Source of the DNA: an uncultured Alistipes sp.
Lineage (GTDB): Bacteria > Bacteroidota > Bacteroidia > Bacteroidales > Rikenellaceae
Assembly (NCBI GenBank): GCA_900546005.1
Contig: URBJ01000031.1
Coordinates: forward strand, 1-23,944
Length of the DNA: 23,944 nucleotides
Reading direction: 5' to 3'
Program-made: the position numbers and the translations under genes
Notes under the pieces: model-generated
Told to the model about the DNA's origin: nothing
Database searches by the model: none
The model's input: only the letters and a program-made list of their open reading frames with translations
In this document: in pieces, positions 1 through 8,384 of the stretch
How the letters are laid out: each line of letters opens with the position of its first letter
How positions within the stretch are numbered: position 1 is the stretch's first letter

Positions 1-43
1 TTTTTATCCCCCCCCCTGTCGCTCTGCATCCCAATATTTTGAA

Positions 44-76
44 AATAAAAAGAGGACGAAGCATTGCTCGCCCTCT
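44..76 (-). terminator. Intrinsic terminator after purM
   Basis: Read on the minus strand, a hairpin (AGAGG/CCTCT outer arms, then CG/CG and AGC/GCT inner arms with one mismatch and a one-base bulge) lies about 40 bases past the purM stop and is followed by a T-rich run (TTTTTATTTT). This fits a Rho-independent terminator for purM. Confidence 0.75.
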
Positions 77-117
77 CATTGAGTGTAAGAAGAAATGATT
101 TTCTCTTAATTTAAGAC

Positions 118-1299
118 CTATTTAAAATAGGTGTATTCTTGACCTTCGTGCAAAATGGTTACCGATGCCTGTTCCGATGCCTCGACATGTCCCACGATCT
201 GGGCATCGATGCCAAAACTTTGAGAGATCCGGATCAGGTCGTCGGCTACCGATTCGTTGTCTACATAAAGTTCCATCCGGTGTCCCATATTGAAGACACT
301 GAACATCTCTTTCCACGGGGTCTGTGATTCCCGCTGGATCAGACGAAACAACAACGGCGTGTCGAACAAGTGATCCTTTACGACATGAAGCCGATCGATA
401 AAGTGCAGAATCTTGGTCTGGGCTCCTCCGCTGCAGTGAATCATGCCGCAGATGTCTCCCCGGTGCTCTTGCAACATCGCCTTGATTACCGGCGCATAAG
501 TCCGTGTAGGAGAAAGAACCAACTTCCCGACGGTCAACGGACATCCCGCTACGGTGTCCGTCAGACGGAATTTCCCGGTGTAGACCAAGTCGTCCGGTAC
601 GGCTGGGTCGTAGGTTTCGGGGTATTTTTCGCCGACAACCTTTCCGAATACGTCATGGCGCGCAGAGGTCAGTCCGTTACTGCCCGTGCCTCCGTTGTAT
701 TCGGTTTCGTAGGTGGCTTGACCTGATGAGCTGAGGCCGACGATCAAACATCCGCTGTGGATGTGGGCATTGTCGATCACCTCCTTACGCTGCATCCGTG
801 CCGTAACCGTACTGTCTACGATGATCGTGCGGACCAGATCGCCCACATCGGCCGTCTCTCCTCCGGTCGAATAGATCCCGATTCCGAGGTCACGCATCTG
901 TTGCAGAAACTCCTCGGTGCCGTTGATGATTGCGGCGATTATCTCTCCCGGGATCAGCTGTTTGTTCCGGCCGATGGTCGAGGAGAGCAGGATGTTGTCC
1001 GTCGCACCGACACACAGCAGATCGTCCGTATTCATCACGATGGCGTCCTGTGCGATTCCTTTCCACACCGACATATCGCCCGTTTCGCGCCAATAGGCAT
1101 AGGCAAGCGACGATTTGGTGCCGGCTCCGTCGGCGTGCATGATCAGACACGCATCTTCTGAGCCCGACAGATAGTCTGGAATGATCTTACAGAAAGCTTT
1201 GGGGTACAGCCCCTTGTCGATATTTTTGATCGCGGCGTGGACATCCTCTTTCGTCGAGGATACGCCACGTCCTGCATAACGCGATGATGGAGTAGACAT
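118..1299 (-). CDS. purM: Phosphoribosylformylglycinamidine cyclo-ligase (AIR synthase)
   Basis: PurM catalyses the ATP-dependent ring closure of FGAM to aminoimidazole ribonucleotide in cytosolic purine synthesis. The 393-residue product starts with the family-typical SSRYAGRGVS segment, has the HADGAGTKSSLA substrate/nucleotide loop near residues 55-66, the MNTDDLLCVGA motif near 89-99 and STGGETADVGD near 143-153. Length is above the roughly 345 residues of enterobacterial PurM but agrees with the longer form I know from Bacteroidota. The ATG at 1299 sits 28 bases downstream of a perfect -7 box (TATCTTTG on the minus strand at 1334-1327), which supports this start. It is a single-gene unit, ended by the hairpin at 44-76 and divergent from the next gene. 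No other pur gene is in the window. Identification is confident from the motifs. Confidence 0.95.
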   Translation of the reverse strand: MSTPSSRYAGRGVSSTKEDVHAAIKNIDKGLYPKAFCKIIPDYLSGSEDACLIMHADGAGTKSSLAYAYWRETGDMSVWKGIAQDAIVMNTDDLLCVGATDNILLSSTIGRNKQLIPGEIIAAIINGTEEFLQQMRDLGIGIYSTGGETADVGDLVRTIIVDSTVTARMQRKEVIDNAHIHSGCLIVGLSSSGQATYETEYNGGTGSNGLTSARHDVFGKVVGEKYPETYDPAVPDDLVYTGKFRLTDTVAGCPLTVGKLVLSPTRTYAPVIKAMLQEHRGDICGMIHCSGGAQTKILHFIDRLHVVKDHLFDTPLLFRLIQRESQTPWKEMFSVFNMGHRMELYVDNESVADDLIRISQSFGIDAQIVGHVEASEQASVTILHEGQEYTYFK

Positions 1300-1326
1300 A
1301 GTGAAAGACCAAATTATATTATTTCA

Positions 1327-1334
1327 CAAAGATA
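1327..1334 (-). promoter_or_regulatory. purM promoter -7 box (TATCTTTG)
   Basis: The minus strand reads TATCTTTG, an exact match to the Bacteroidota -7 consensus TAnnTTTG. It lies 28 bases before the purM ATG. No TTTG is seen at the usual -33 spacing, so only the -7 element is supported. Confidence 0.7.
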
Positions 1335-1366
1335 ACCATTAATTTCCGTTTATTCCCATTTTTTAA

Positions 1367-1374
1367 TAATTTTG
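1367..1374 (+). promoter_or_regulatory. -7 box (TAATTTTG) for the 1396 gene
   Basis: TAATTTTG matches TAnnTTTG and lies 21 bases before the ATG at 1396, giving a short 5' UTR. It overlaps the alternative TTG start at 1372, so that longer start would lie inside the promoter and is unlikely. No -33 TTTG is seen at 19 bp spacing. Confidence 0.5.
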
Positions 1375-1395
1375 CTTGGCAAGGCAGAGGAAAAC

Positions 1396-2949
1396 ATGAG
1401 TACGGTAAGCGGAAAACAGGAGGCGGTATTTGATCTGATCCAGAGCATGAGCAAGGCCGAGAAGCGGAACTTCAAGCTCTATGCTACCCGTTTGTCTGGA
1501 AATCAGGAGGCCAAGTTTGTCTCTCTGTTCGATTGTATGGATACGCTGGAAGAGTACGACGAGACCAAAATCCTGCAGCGGTGTCCGATCAAGAAGGAGC
1601 AGCTGCCCAATATGAAGGCCCATCTGTACAAGCAGATTCTGGTAAGTATCCGCCTGCTCGACGTACAGCGAACGGTGCCGATGCAGCTGCGCGAGCAGAT
1701 CGATTTCGCTCGGATTCTCTACAACAAAGGGCTATTCCGACAGACGGCCAAAATTCTGGAAAAGGCCAAGGAGCAGGCGCTGTTTTACGAGCAGCTCACG
1801 ACGGCGATCGAGATCATCGAGTTCCAACGGATGCTCAACACGCAGGATGTCACACGCGGTCTGATTGTGAAGAGTAGTACGGCCAGCCGTCAGGTCGCTG
1901 AATTGAGTGCCAAGATAGCCAACATCAACGAGCTGTCGAATGCCTGTTCACAGCTGTATGCGCTCTATTTGCAGCTGGGATATGCCCGGACGCAGCGGGA
2001 CCTGGATCTGATTGAGCAGGCTTTCGGAACCGTTCTGGCGAAGTACAACAACGTCCAATTCTCGTTTCTGGAGCACATCTACTTTTGTGAGGCGCAGGCT
2101 TGGTACAACTATATCCGGCATGATATGTTGGCCTGCTACCGAAACGTGTGCCGATGGTTGCAGCTCTTCGATGGAGCTCCCCACATGAAAACGCTGATGT
2201 ACGACTCCTATTTGCGCGGATACTCCCGCCTCTTGGAGGGTTTGTACCTCTTGCGCAGCTATCGTCGGTTTATGCAGCGCTTCTCTCAGTTCGAAAGCGA
2301 GGCCGATGCGATCGGCAGTATCAACGAAACGGCCCGGATGTTTTTCCTGCAGGTATATTACATCAACAAGATCAATCGGCACTTCTGGGAAGGAACCTTT
2401 GCCGAGGGCATTCAGATCATTCCCGAGGTCGAAGCCTATATTCGCAGCTATTCGACACAACTGAACATCCATCACCGGATGGTCTTTTATTATAAGATAG
2501 CCTGTCTCTATTTCGGGAACGGGGACTATCGCAAGTGCATGAATTATTTGGGAAAGATCATCAGTACGCGGGATGCACGGATTCATCGCGATCTGCAATG
2601 TTTTGCCCGAATCTTGAACCTGATCGCTTCCTATGAAGCGGGAATCGATTACAATCTGGATTATCAGGTGCGTTCAGTCTGCATGTTTCTGGTGAAAATG
2701 AACGACATGCACGAGGTGCAGAAAGAGCTGATCGCCTTTTTGAAACGCCTCAATTCGATCTATGCCACCTCGCTCAAAGAGGAGCTGTACAAATTGTACC
2801 AGCGTCTGAAACCCTATGAACACCACCCCTATGAGCAGCGCACATTCTACTATCTGGATATCCTCTCTTGGCTCGAAAGCAAGCAGAAGGGAGTTCCGGT
2901 GGCAGAGATTATTCGTCAGCGGTTCTTGCGGGAAAACGGCAAATCCTAA
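1396..2949 (+). CDS. Conserved helical-repeat-like protein of unknown function
   Basis: I do not recognise a named family for this 517-residue protein. It has no signal peptide or membrane segment, so it is probably cytosolic. The sequence is almost entirely predicted alpha-helix with many Leu, Tyr, Arg and Gln residues. Segments such as LYALYLQLGYARTQRDLDLI and YKIACLYFGNGDYRKCMNYL look like degenerate tetratricopeptide-type helical pairs. Proteins of this size and style, annotated only as hypothetical or TPR-like, occur in Bacteroidota; that is recollection, not a search result. The ATG at 1396 is preferred over the in-frame TTG at 1372, because it follows AGAGG at a good distance and the TTG overlaps a -7 box. 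The gene is divergent from purM and stands alone before gdhA. A scaffold or protein-binding role would be a guess. Confidence 0.85.
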   Translation: MSTVSGKQEAVFDLIQSMSKAEKRNFKLYATRLSGNQEAKFVSLFDCMDTLEEYDETKILQRCPIKKEQLPNMKAHLYKQILVSIRLLDVQRTVPMQLREQIDFARILYNKGLFRQTAKILEKAKEQALFYEQLTTAIEIIEFQRMLNTQDVTRGLIVKSSTASRQVAELSAKIANINELSNACSQLYALYLQLGYARTQRDLDLIEQAFGTVLAKYNNVQFSFLEHIYFCEAQAWYNYIRHDMLACYRNVCRWLQLFDGAPHMKTLMYDSYLRGYSRLLEGLYLLRSYRRFMQRFSQFESEADAIGSINETARMFFLQVYYINKINRHFWEGTFAEGIQIIPEVEAYIRSYSTQLNIHHRMVFYYKIACLYFGNGDYRKCMNYLGKIISTRDARIHRDLQCFARILNLIASYEAGIDYNLDYQVRSVCMFLVKMNDMHEVQKELIAFLKRLNSIYATSLKEELYKLYQRLKPYEHHPYEQRTFYYLDILSWLESKQKGVPVAEIIRQRFLRENGKS

Positions 2950-3052
2950 AAGAACGGATTCCGAATTTGAGCTGTATTCAAAAAAAAATTATTCTCTTTT
3001 CAGGGGTGTGCAGGTTAAAATTTCATTCCGATTTTTGAATCCGGCTTATTAT

Positions 3053-3068
3053 TTGAAATTGATTTCAA
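3053..3068. repeat. Operator-like dyad TTGAAAT-TG-ATTTCAA
   Basis: Seven-base arms are perfectly complementary around a two-base centre, about 160 bases before the gdhA start. The geometry suits a dimeric regulator, but no regulator is linked to it and AT-rich DNA gives such dyads by chance. Confidence 0.35.
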
Positions 3069-3151
3069 CGAATGAGGTTCATTTGATAATCTGTTCGGCT
3101 TCGAGGCCTAAATTGTCGAGAGGCAACTCGCTGTCTGGTCGAACGCTTGGT

Positions 3152-3183
3152 ATTGTCAGTTCGGATTTTATTCACTATTTTTA
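3152..3183 (+). promoter_or_regulatory. Candidate gdhA promoter
   Basis: ATTG (3152-3155) is followed 20 bases later by TATTTTTA (3176-3183), a one-mismatch version of TAnnTTTG, leaving roughly 40 bases of 5' UTR before the gdhA ATG at 3230. Confidence 0.4.
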
Positions 3184-3229
3184 CGCCTCGAAAAAGTTCT
3201 CATAAATTTTATCATACTCATTAAAATCT

Positions 3230-4585
3230 ATGGAAAAACACGTTCAAAAGTACGTAGATGATTTTATGGCGAATCTGATCGCCAAAAATCCGGGTGAAAA
3301 AGAATTTCACCAAGCCGTACAGGAGGTCGTAGAGTCTTTGGCCCCCTACATTTTGGAAAATCCCGTACTCCAGAAGATGAAGATTCTGGAACGTATCGCT
3401 GAACCCGAACGCGTGATCATGTTCCGCGTGCCTTGGCTCAACGACAAGGGCGAAATCGAAATCAACAAAGGTTATCGTGTCGAGATGAACAGTGCAATCG
3501 GTCCCTACAAAGGCGGTATCCGTTTCCACTCTTCGGTGAACCTCAGCATCCTGAAGTTCCTCGCCTTCGAACAGACTTTCAAGAACAGCTTGACCACACT
3601 CCCGATGGGTGGCGGTAAAGGTGGTTCTGATTTCAACCCCAAAGGTAAATCCGATAACGAAGTCATGAGATTCTGTCAATCGTTCATGACCGAACTGCAA
3701 CGTCATATCGGCGAAAATACCGACGTTCCTGCCGGTGATATCGGAGTGGGTGGCCGTGAAATCGGCTTCATGTTCGGACAGTACAAACGTCTGCGTAACG
3801 AGTTCACCGGAACGTTGACCGGAAAGGGTCTCGGATGGGGTGGTAGCCCGCTGCGTCCGGAAGCTACCGGTTACGGTACCTGCTACTTTGCGCAGGAGAT
3901 GCTCGCTACGCGCGGCGATAGCTTCCAAGGCAAAACCGTGACGATCTCCGGATCGGGAAATGTGGCTCAGTATGCTTGCGAAAAGGCTACTCAACTGGGT
4001 GCTAAGGTCGTTACGCTCTCCGATTCGTCAGGATATATCTACGATCCGACCGGAATCGATGCCGACAAACTCGCTTATGTGATGGAGTTGAAAAACGTAT
4101 TCCGTGGCCGTATCAAAGAGTATGCAGAGAAGTATCCCGAAGCAACCTACTATCCGGGCGAACGTCCTTGGGGCGTGAAGTGCGATATCGCTCTGCCTTG
4201 CGCTACTCAGAACGAGTTGAACGGCGAGCAGGCTCAGGCTTTGGTCAACAACGGTTGTATCTGTGTTGCCGAGGGTGCGAACATGCCTTCTACTCCTGAA
4301 GCAATCGCAATCTTCCAGAAACATAAACTGCTCTACTCTCCGGGTAAGGCTTCGAATGCAGGTGGTGTAGCCACTTCGGGTCTTGAGATGACTCAGAACT
4401 CGATCCGTTTGATGTGGACTCCTGAAGAGGTTGACCAAAAATTGCATTCGATCATGAAGGATATCCATACGGCATGTGTTAAATACGGAACCGAGCCCGA
4501 CGGATATGTAAACTATGTGAAGGGTGCGAATATCGCAGGATTCATGAAGGTGGCCAATGCCATGTTGGCACAGGGTTGCGTTTAA
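3230..4585 (+). CDS. gdhA: NADP-type glutamate dehydrogenase
   Basis: This hexameric class I enzyme interconverts 2-oxoglutarate plus ammonium and glutamate, the main ammonium-assimilation step in gut Bacteroidota. The 451 residues match the usual 445-450. Visible motifs are PYKGGIRFH (92-100, substrate Lys94), LPMGGGKGGSDF (124-135, catalytic Lys130), PAGDIGVGGREIG (167-179, Asp170) and the Rossmann loop SGSGNVAQ (240-247) followed by TLSDSSGY. The last is compatible with NADP use, although cofactor choice cannot be fixed from sequence alone. The ATG at 3230 gives the normal family N-terminus. The gene is monocistronic and ends at a strong bidirectional hairpin shared with aroB. Confidence 0.96.
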   Translation: MEKHVQKYVDDFMANLIAKNPGEKEFHQAVQEVVESLAPYILENPVLQKMKILERIAEPERVIMFRVPWLNDKGEIEINKGYRVEMNSAIGPYKGGIRFHSSVNLSILKFLAFEQTFKNSLTTLPMGGGKGGSDFNPKGKSDNEVMRFCQSFMTELQRHIGENTDVPAGDIGVGGREIGFMFGQYKRLRNEFTGTLTGKGLGWGGSPLRPEATGYGTCYFAQEMLATRGDSFQGKTVTISGSGNVAQYACEKATQLGAKVVTLSDSSGYIYDPTGIDADKLAYVMELKNVFRGRIKEYAEKYPEATYYPGERPWGVKCDIALPCATQNELNGEQAQALVNNGCICVAEGANMPSTPEAIAIFQKHKLLYSPGKASNAGGVATSGLEMTQNSIRLMWTPEEVDQKLHSIMKDIHTACVKYGTEPDGYVNYVKGANIAGFMKVANAMLAQGCV

Positions 4586-4651
4586 TCGAATCGATCGTTT
4601 CGGAAGGGCGTGAAGAAGCGCGAACCCGAATCGGTATATGTTATAAATACA

Positions 4652-4690
4652 AGAGAGGGTCGGATGTTTTCCGACCCTCTCTGTTTGTTT
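4652..4690. terminator. Shared terminator between convergent gdhA and aroB
   Basis: AGAGAGGGTCGGA and TCCGACCCTCTCT (4652-4664 and 4670-4682) form a perfect 13-bp stem around a short TGTTT loop, followed on the plus strand by GTTTGTTTTG. It lies between two converging genes and can serve both, more clearly gdhA because of the T-rich tail. Confidence 0.85.
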
Positions 4691-4703
4691 TGAGGATTTT
4701 GCT

Positions 4704-5747
4704 CTAAAGGGACAGATTCGGCAGCGAGTCGATCTCTCCGAACGAGAAACGACGGATCGAACAGGAGCCGATTCCCTCCATCAGTACGAAGTTGACCGAG
4801 TCGGACTGCTTCTTTTTATCGTGTTTCAGGGCCTTTAGCAGGTGCTTGTAGTCTATCTCGGAGCGGACGGGAAGTCCCATGCGCTCGAGTACCTGACGTA
4901 CCCGTTCCGCATCCTGTTCGGAGATTTTGCCCAAATGTGCCGAAAGGCGTGCGATCATCGCGGTTCCGATGGCTACGGCCTCTCCGTGTAGAAATTTCTG
5001 GTTGCCGCACTTCTCGATGGCGTGGGCGAATGTATGACCCAGATTGAGTTTCCGGCGTTCGCCACTTTCACGTTCGTCGCGCTCCACGATGTCGGCTTTT
5101 ACCCGAATGGCCCGTGTAATCGCTTCGGTCAGTAGCTGCGGATCGTTACGGAACATCTCGAACGGGTGGTTTTCGAACAATTCGAAAAGCTCCCGGTCGG
5201 CGATCAGTCCGGCTTTGATGATCTCGGCCATTCCGGCACGGAACTCCCGGTCGGGAAGCGTACGGAGCATCGAGAGGTCGCACAACACGAAATCGGGCTG
5301 ATTGAAGGTTCCTACCATATTCTTGTATCCTTCGAAATTCACCCCGTTCTTGCCGCCTACACTGGCATCGACCTGTGCCAGCAGTGTGGTTGCGACGAAG
5401 CCGAAGCGCAATCCGCGCATATAGGTGGAGGCGACGTAGCCCGTGACATCGGTGACGATCCCTCCGCCGATACCCAAAATGAATGTCGTTCTGTCGGCGT
5501 CCCTTGCCAACAGCTCTCCGTACAACTTTTCTACGGTTTGGAGTGTCTTGATCGTCTCGCCCAGACCGATCAGACAGTAGTCATAACGGTTGATGATCTC
5601 TTTGTAGCGGCGGTGAACGTTCGAATCCGTAACGACGATAACCTGTTTCCCCTCAGGCAGGTAGTTGTCCAAGGAGTGGATCACGTCACCCACCACGATC
5701 CGTGACGGCGAGTTTTCACGACGTTTAACTTCGATTTCCTGTTTCAT
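4704..5747 (-). CDS. aroB: 3-dehydroquinate synthase
   Basis: AroB converts DAHP to 3-dehydroquinate, the second step of the shikimate pathway, using NAD and a divalent metal. The 347-residue product has the NAD-binding GIGGGIVTDVTGYVASTYMRG segment (about 90-111, split here: GIGGGIVTD then VTGYVASTYMRG), the TTLLAQVDASVGGKNGVN block typical of AroB (about 120-137), EFRAGMAEIIKAG (about 170), and the metal-ligand motifs NLGHTFAHAIE and HGEAVAIG. The ATG at 5747 lies about 60 bases downstream of a minus-strand TATCTTTG. It is convergent with gdhA and divergent from typA, so it forms a single-gene unit with no other aro gene next to it. Confidence 0.96.
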   Translation of the reverse strand: MKQEIEVKRRENSPSRIVVGDVIHSLDNYLPEGKQVIVVTDSNVHRRYKEIINRYDYCLIGLGETIKTLQTVEKLYGELLARDADRTTFILGIGGGIVTDVTGYVASTYMRGLRFGFVATTLLAQVDASVGGKNGVNFEGYKNMVGTFNQPDFVLCDLSMLRTLPDREFRAGMAEIIKAGLIADRELFELFENHPFEMFRNDPQLLTEAITRAIRVKADIVERDERESGERRKLNLGHTFAHAIEKCGNQKFLHGEAVAIGTAMIARLSAHLGKISEQDAERVRQVLERMGLPVRSEIDYKHLLKALKHDKKKQSDSVNFVLMEGIGSCSIRRFSFGEIDSLPNLSL

Positions 5748-5807
5748 CTGACAAAAAATATCGCTTCTCCATGCACCTGCATGGTAATCGCGTCTGTTTC
5801 ATTCGTA

Positions 5808-5815
5808 CAAAGATA
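5808..5815 (-). promoter_or_regulatory. aroB promoter -7 box (TATCTTTG)
   Basis: The minus strand reads TATCTTTG, an exact TAnnTTTG match about 60 bases before the aroB ATG and only 12 bases from the opposing typA box. Confidence 0.65.
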
Positions 5816-5827
5816 GATTTTATTTCG

Positions 5828-5835
5828 TACCTTTG
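5828..5835 (+). promoter_or_regulatory. typA promoter -7 box (TACCTTTG)
   Basis: TACCTTTG is an exact TAnnTTTG match ending 21 bases before the ATG at 5856. Transcription would start near 5841, downstream of the in-frame GTG at 5835, so that GTG cannot be the start of a transcript from this promoter. Confidence 0.7.
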
Positions 5836-5855
5836 TGGCAATAAAAAATCATTCT

Positions 5856-7655
5856 ATGCAAAGATTACGCAATATTGCGATTATCGCCCACGTGGATCAC
5901 GGAAAAACCACACTGGTCGATAAAATGATTCTCCAAGGTCATCTTTTCAGAGATAACGAAAAAGCGGGTGAGCTGATCCTCGACAACAACGACATCGAAC
6001 GGGAACGAGGGATCACCATCCTTTCAAAAAATGTATCGGTCAATTACAAGGGATATAAGATCAATATCATCGACACTCCGGGGCACTCCGACTTCGGAGG
6101 CGAGGTGGAACGGGTGTTGAATATGGCCGACGGTGTGCTGTTGCTCGTGGATGCCTTCGAGGGAACGATGCCTCAGACGCGATTCGTTCTGCAGAAGGCC
6201 TTGGCTCTCGGGAAAAAACCGCTCGTGGTGATCAACAAGGTCGATAAACCGAACTGCCGTCCCGATGAGGTCTACGAGCAGGTATTCGATCTGATGTTTA
6301 CGTTGAATGCGACGGAGGATCAGTTGGATTTCGTAACGATATACGGAAGTGCCAAACAGGGCTGGATGTCGCATGTGTGGAAAGAGCGGACGAAGGACAT
6401 TACCCCGTTGCTCGATGCCATTATCGACAACATCCCCGCTCCCGAAGTGCGCGAAGGTACACCGCAGCTGCTGATCACGTCGTTGGAGTATTCCCCTTAT
6501 GTGGGCCGGATCGCAATCGGTAAGTTGACCCGAGGTCAGTTGAAGGCCGGCATGCCTATCACTCTGGCCAAACGCGACGGAAAGACAATGGTCAAAACCC
6601 GCATCAAGGATCTGATGGTTTTCGACGGGTTAGGAAAGAAGAAGGAGGATACGGTCGAGTGCGGAGAGATCTGTGCGTTGGTCGGGATTGACGGATTTGA
6701 GATCGGCGATACGATCTGTGATTTCGAAAATCCGGAACCGCTGGAACCGATCGCTATCGACGAGCCGACGATGAGCATGCTGTTTACCATTAATGATTCT
6801 CCATTTTTCGGTCGGGAAGGGAAGTACGTTACCTCGCGCCATATCAAGGAGCGGCTCGATCGGGAGTTGGAGAAGAATCTGGCTCTGCGTGTGGAGCCCG
6901 GACCCTCGTCGGACAGCTTTATCGTTTATGGACGGGGTGTTCTGCATCTCTCCGTTCTGATCGAAACGATGCGGCGTGAAGGGTATGAGCTTCAGGTCGG
7001 TCAGCCCAAGGTAATTATCAAGGAGATCGACGGCCAGAAATGCGAACCGATCGAAGAGCTGACGGTAGATATTCCGGAAGAGTACTCCGGACGTGTGATC
7101 GAGTTGGTGACCAAACGAAAAGGTTCGATGATCGATATGCAAACCATTTACGACCGGCAGCGAATCGTTTTCGAGATTCCGTCGCGAGGCATCATCGGCC
7201 TGCGGAGCAATCTGTTGACCGCTACGGCCGGAGAGGCGGTTATGTCGCATCGGTTGAAGGATTTCGAACCCTACAAAGGAGATATGGAGGTCCGTCAGAA
7301 CGGTTCGCTGATCGCTATGGAGACCGGAACGGCCTATGCCTATGCGATCAACAAGCTGCAGGATCGGGGTACATTTTTTGTCTCGCCGCAGGATGAGATC
7401 TACTGCGGACAGGTTGTGGGCGAAAGCACGCGGCAGGACGATATCGTCATTAATCTGACCAAGTCGAAGCTGACCAACATGCGGGCCAGTGGTTCGGACG
7501 ATAAGGTCTCGATCGCACCGCCCGTAATTTTTACGCTTGAGGAGGCTTTGGAGTATATCAAGGAGGACGAGTACGTCGAAGTTACACCGAAGTCGATCCG
7601 TATTCGGAAAATCATTCTGAACGAGACGGAGCGTAAACGCGCGGCTGGAAAATAG
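5856..7655 (+). CDS. typA: Translational GTPase TypA/BipA
   Basis: BipA is a ribosome-binding GTPase related to EF-G that helps 50S assembly and adaptation to stress. From ATG 5856 the protein is 599 residues, close to the usual 600-610. The P-loop AHVDHGKTT is at 11-19, switch I RERGITI near 50, [15 protein letters not shown] near 73 and [12 protein letters not shown] near 127. The C-terminal half carries the BipA signatures [20 protein letters not shown] and [19 protein letters not shown], then [12 protein letters not shown], which separate BipA from EF-G and LepA. An in-frame GTG at 5835 would add seven residues but overlaps the promoter -7 box. The gene is divergent from aroB. I see no convincing hairpin terminator after the stop. 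Confidence 0.97.
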   Translation: MQRLRNIAIIAHVDHGKTTLVDKMILQGHLFRDNEKAGELILDNNDIERERGITILSKNVSVNYKGYKINIIDTPGHSDFGGEVERVLNMADGVLLLVDAFEGTMPQTRFVLQKALALGKKPLVVINKVDKPNCRPDEVYEQVFDLMFTLNATEDQLDFVTIYGSAKQGWMSHVWKERTKDITPLLDAIIDNIPAPEVREGTPQLLITSLEYSPYVGRIAIGKLTRGQLKAGMPITLAKRDGKTMVKTRIKDLMVFDGLGKKKEDTVECGEICALVGIDGFEIGDTICDFENPEPLEPIAIDEPTMSMLFTINDSPFFGREGKYVTSRHIKERLDRELEKNLALRVEPGPSSDSFIVYGRGVLHLSVLIETMRREGYELQVGQPKVIIKEIDGQKCEPIEELTVDIPEEYSGRVIELVTKRKGSMIDMQTIYDRQRIVFEIPSRGIIGLRSNLLTATAGEAVMSHRLKDFEPYKGDMEVRQNGSLIAMETGTAYAYAINKLQDRGTFFVSPQDEIYCGQVVGESTRQDDIVINLTKSKLTNMRASGSDDKVSIAPPVIFTLEEALEYIKEDEYVEVTPKSIRIRKIILNETERKRAAGK

Positions 7656-7955
7656 TACGGTATCGGCCGACTGGCTGGAGACTCCGAACTGACGACACCT
7701 CGGTTAGGATCGTCGAGGGGGCGTGGGGTAGAGTGAAGGAGTGTGGAAGTTGAGAGGAGAAGGGTGATGAGGGTGTGATGTGATGGTCTTACCGAGAGTT
7801 GTTCGTGTGTCGAGAATCGAGCGAAAGGATGGGGAAAAGTGTGAGCGCTGCCCTGTCGGGAGGTGCTCGTGGGGGTCGGTTGTCGGGACGAGATGTGGTG
7901 TGACACGAACTTTCATGTGCAACAAGCAAGATAACATATAAAAACAGGTAAGATT
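7656..7955. other. Non-coding, strongly G-over-C region after typA
   Basis: No gene is supported in this 300-base gap. The plus strand is heavily skewed: by hand count 7711-7910 has about 92 G and 24 C, and 7723-7787 contains no C at all. Open frames on the opposite strand (to 8351 and to 7906) are antisense to typA or osmC and encode Ser/Thr/Pro/His-rich sequence expected from the skew alone. No tRNA, SRP RNA or tmRNA signature was found. The last 40 bases before 7956 are AT-rich and may hold a promoter, but no TAnnTTTG box is present. Confidence 0.6.
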
Positions 7956-8363
7956 ATGGCAACAGTTGAAACCATTTATTTGGGCGATCTTCGGACGGAG
8001 GCGACCCATCTTCAATCCGGAACGAAAATCATGACCGATGCTCCGGTCGATAACCACGGTAAGGGCGAGGCCTTCTCCCCGACCGATCTCGTGGCTACGG
8101 CGTTGGGAAGTTGTATGATGACCCTGATGGGCATTGCAGCGCAGACGCAGGGCCTCGAACTGAAGGGTACCAAGTTGATTATTACGAAGATCATGAATGC
8201 CTCGCCCCGTCGGATTGGCGAGATTGTGATCGATGTTCATTTCCCGACGGATTTCGATCCGAAGCAGCGTGTTATTCTCGAACGTGCGGCAACTACTTGT
8301 CCGGTGGCTCGTTCGCTGCATCCCGATTGCAAGCAGACGATACGCTTCCACTACGGCGCGTAA
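7956..8363 (+). CDS. OsmC-family peroxiredoxin-like protein
   Basis: OsmC/Ohr proteins reduce organic hydroperoxides with a two-cysteine mechanism in the cytosol. The 135-residue product has the first conserved cysteine in LVATALGSCMMTLMG (Cys53) and the second in ATTCPVARSLHPD (Cys115), at the spacing normal for the family, with the SPTDL turn before the first. The short N-terminus and the TCPVARSL form resemble the general OsmC/YhfA-like branch rather than classical Ohr, so the physiological substrate is uncertain. The start ATG follows ACAGGTAAGATT and gives the complete N-terminal beta strand. It is followed after 21 bases by the cstA-like gene, so the two are probably co-transcribed. Confidence 0.9.
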   Translation: MATVETIYLGDLRTEATHLQSGTKIMTDAPVDNHGKGEAFSPTDLVATALGSCMMTLMGIAAQTQGLELKGTKLIITKIMNASPRRIGEIVIDVHFPTDFDPKQRVILERAATTCPVARSLHPDCKQTIRFHYGA

Positions 8364-8384
8364 GGTCGGTAAACAGGTGAAGAT

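Larger units (their letters stand above)
2950..3229. other. Intergenic region upstream of gdhA
   Basis: No gene is supported in these 280 bases. They hold a run of nine A at about 2980-2988 without a convincing hairpin before it, a dyad at 3053-3068 and a weak promoter at 3152-3183. The only open frame crossing it is a continuation of an out-of-frame ORF from the preceding gene. Confidence 0.6.

Noticed and set aside
2816..3205. Plus-strand open frame spanning the gdhA upstream region
   Set aside because: It begins out of frame inside the preceding gene and has no domain or membrane pattern.
7858..7887. Possible G-quadruplex in the G-rich gap
   Set aside because: Only three runs of three or more G fall within a suitable distance, so the four-run rule is not met.
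7704..8351. Minus-strand open frame of 215 codons, and the 168-codon one at 7400-7906
   Set aside because: Both are antisense to well-supported genes, and their Ser/Thr/Pro/His-rich composition follows from the base skew of 7711-7910.
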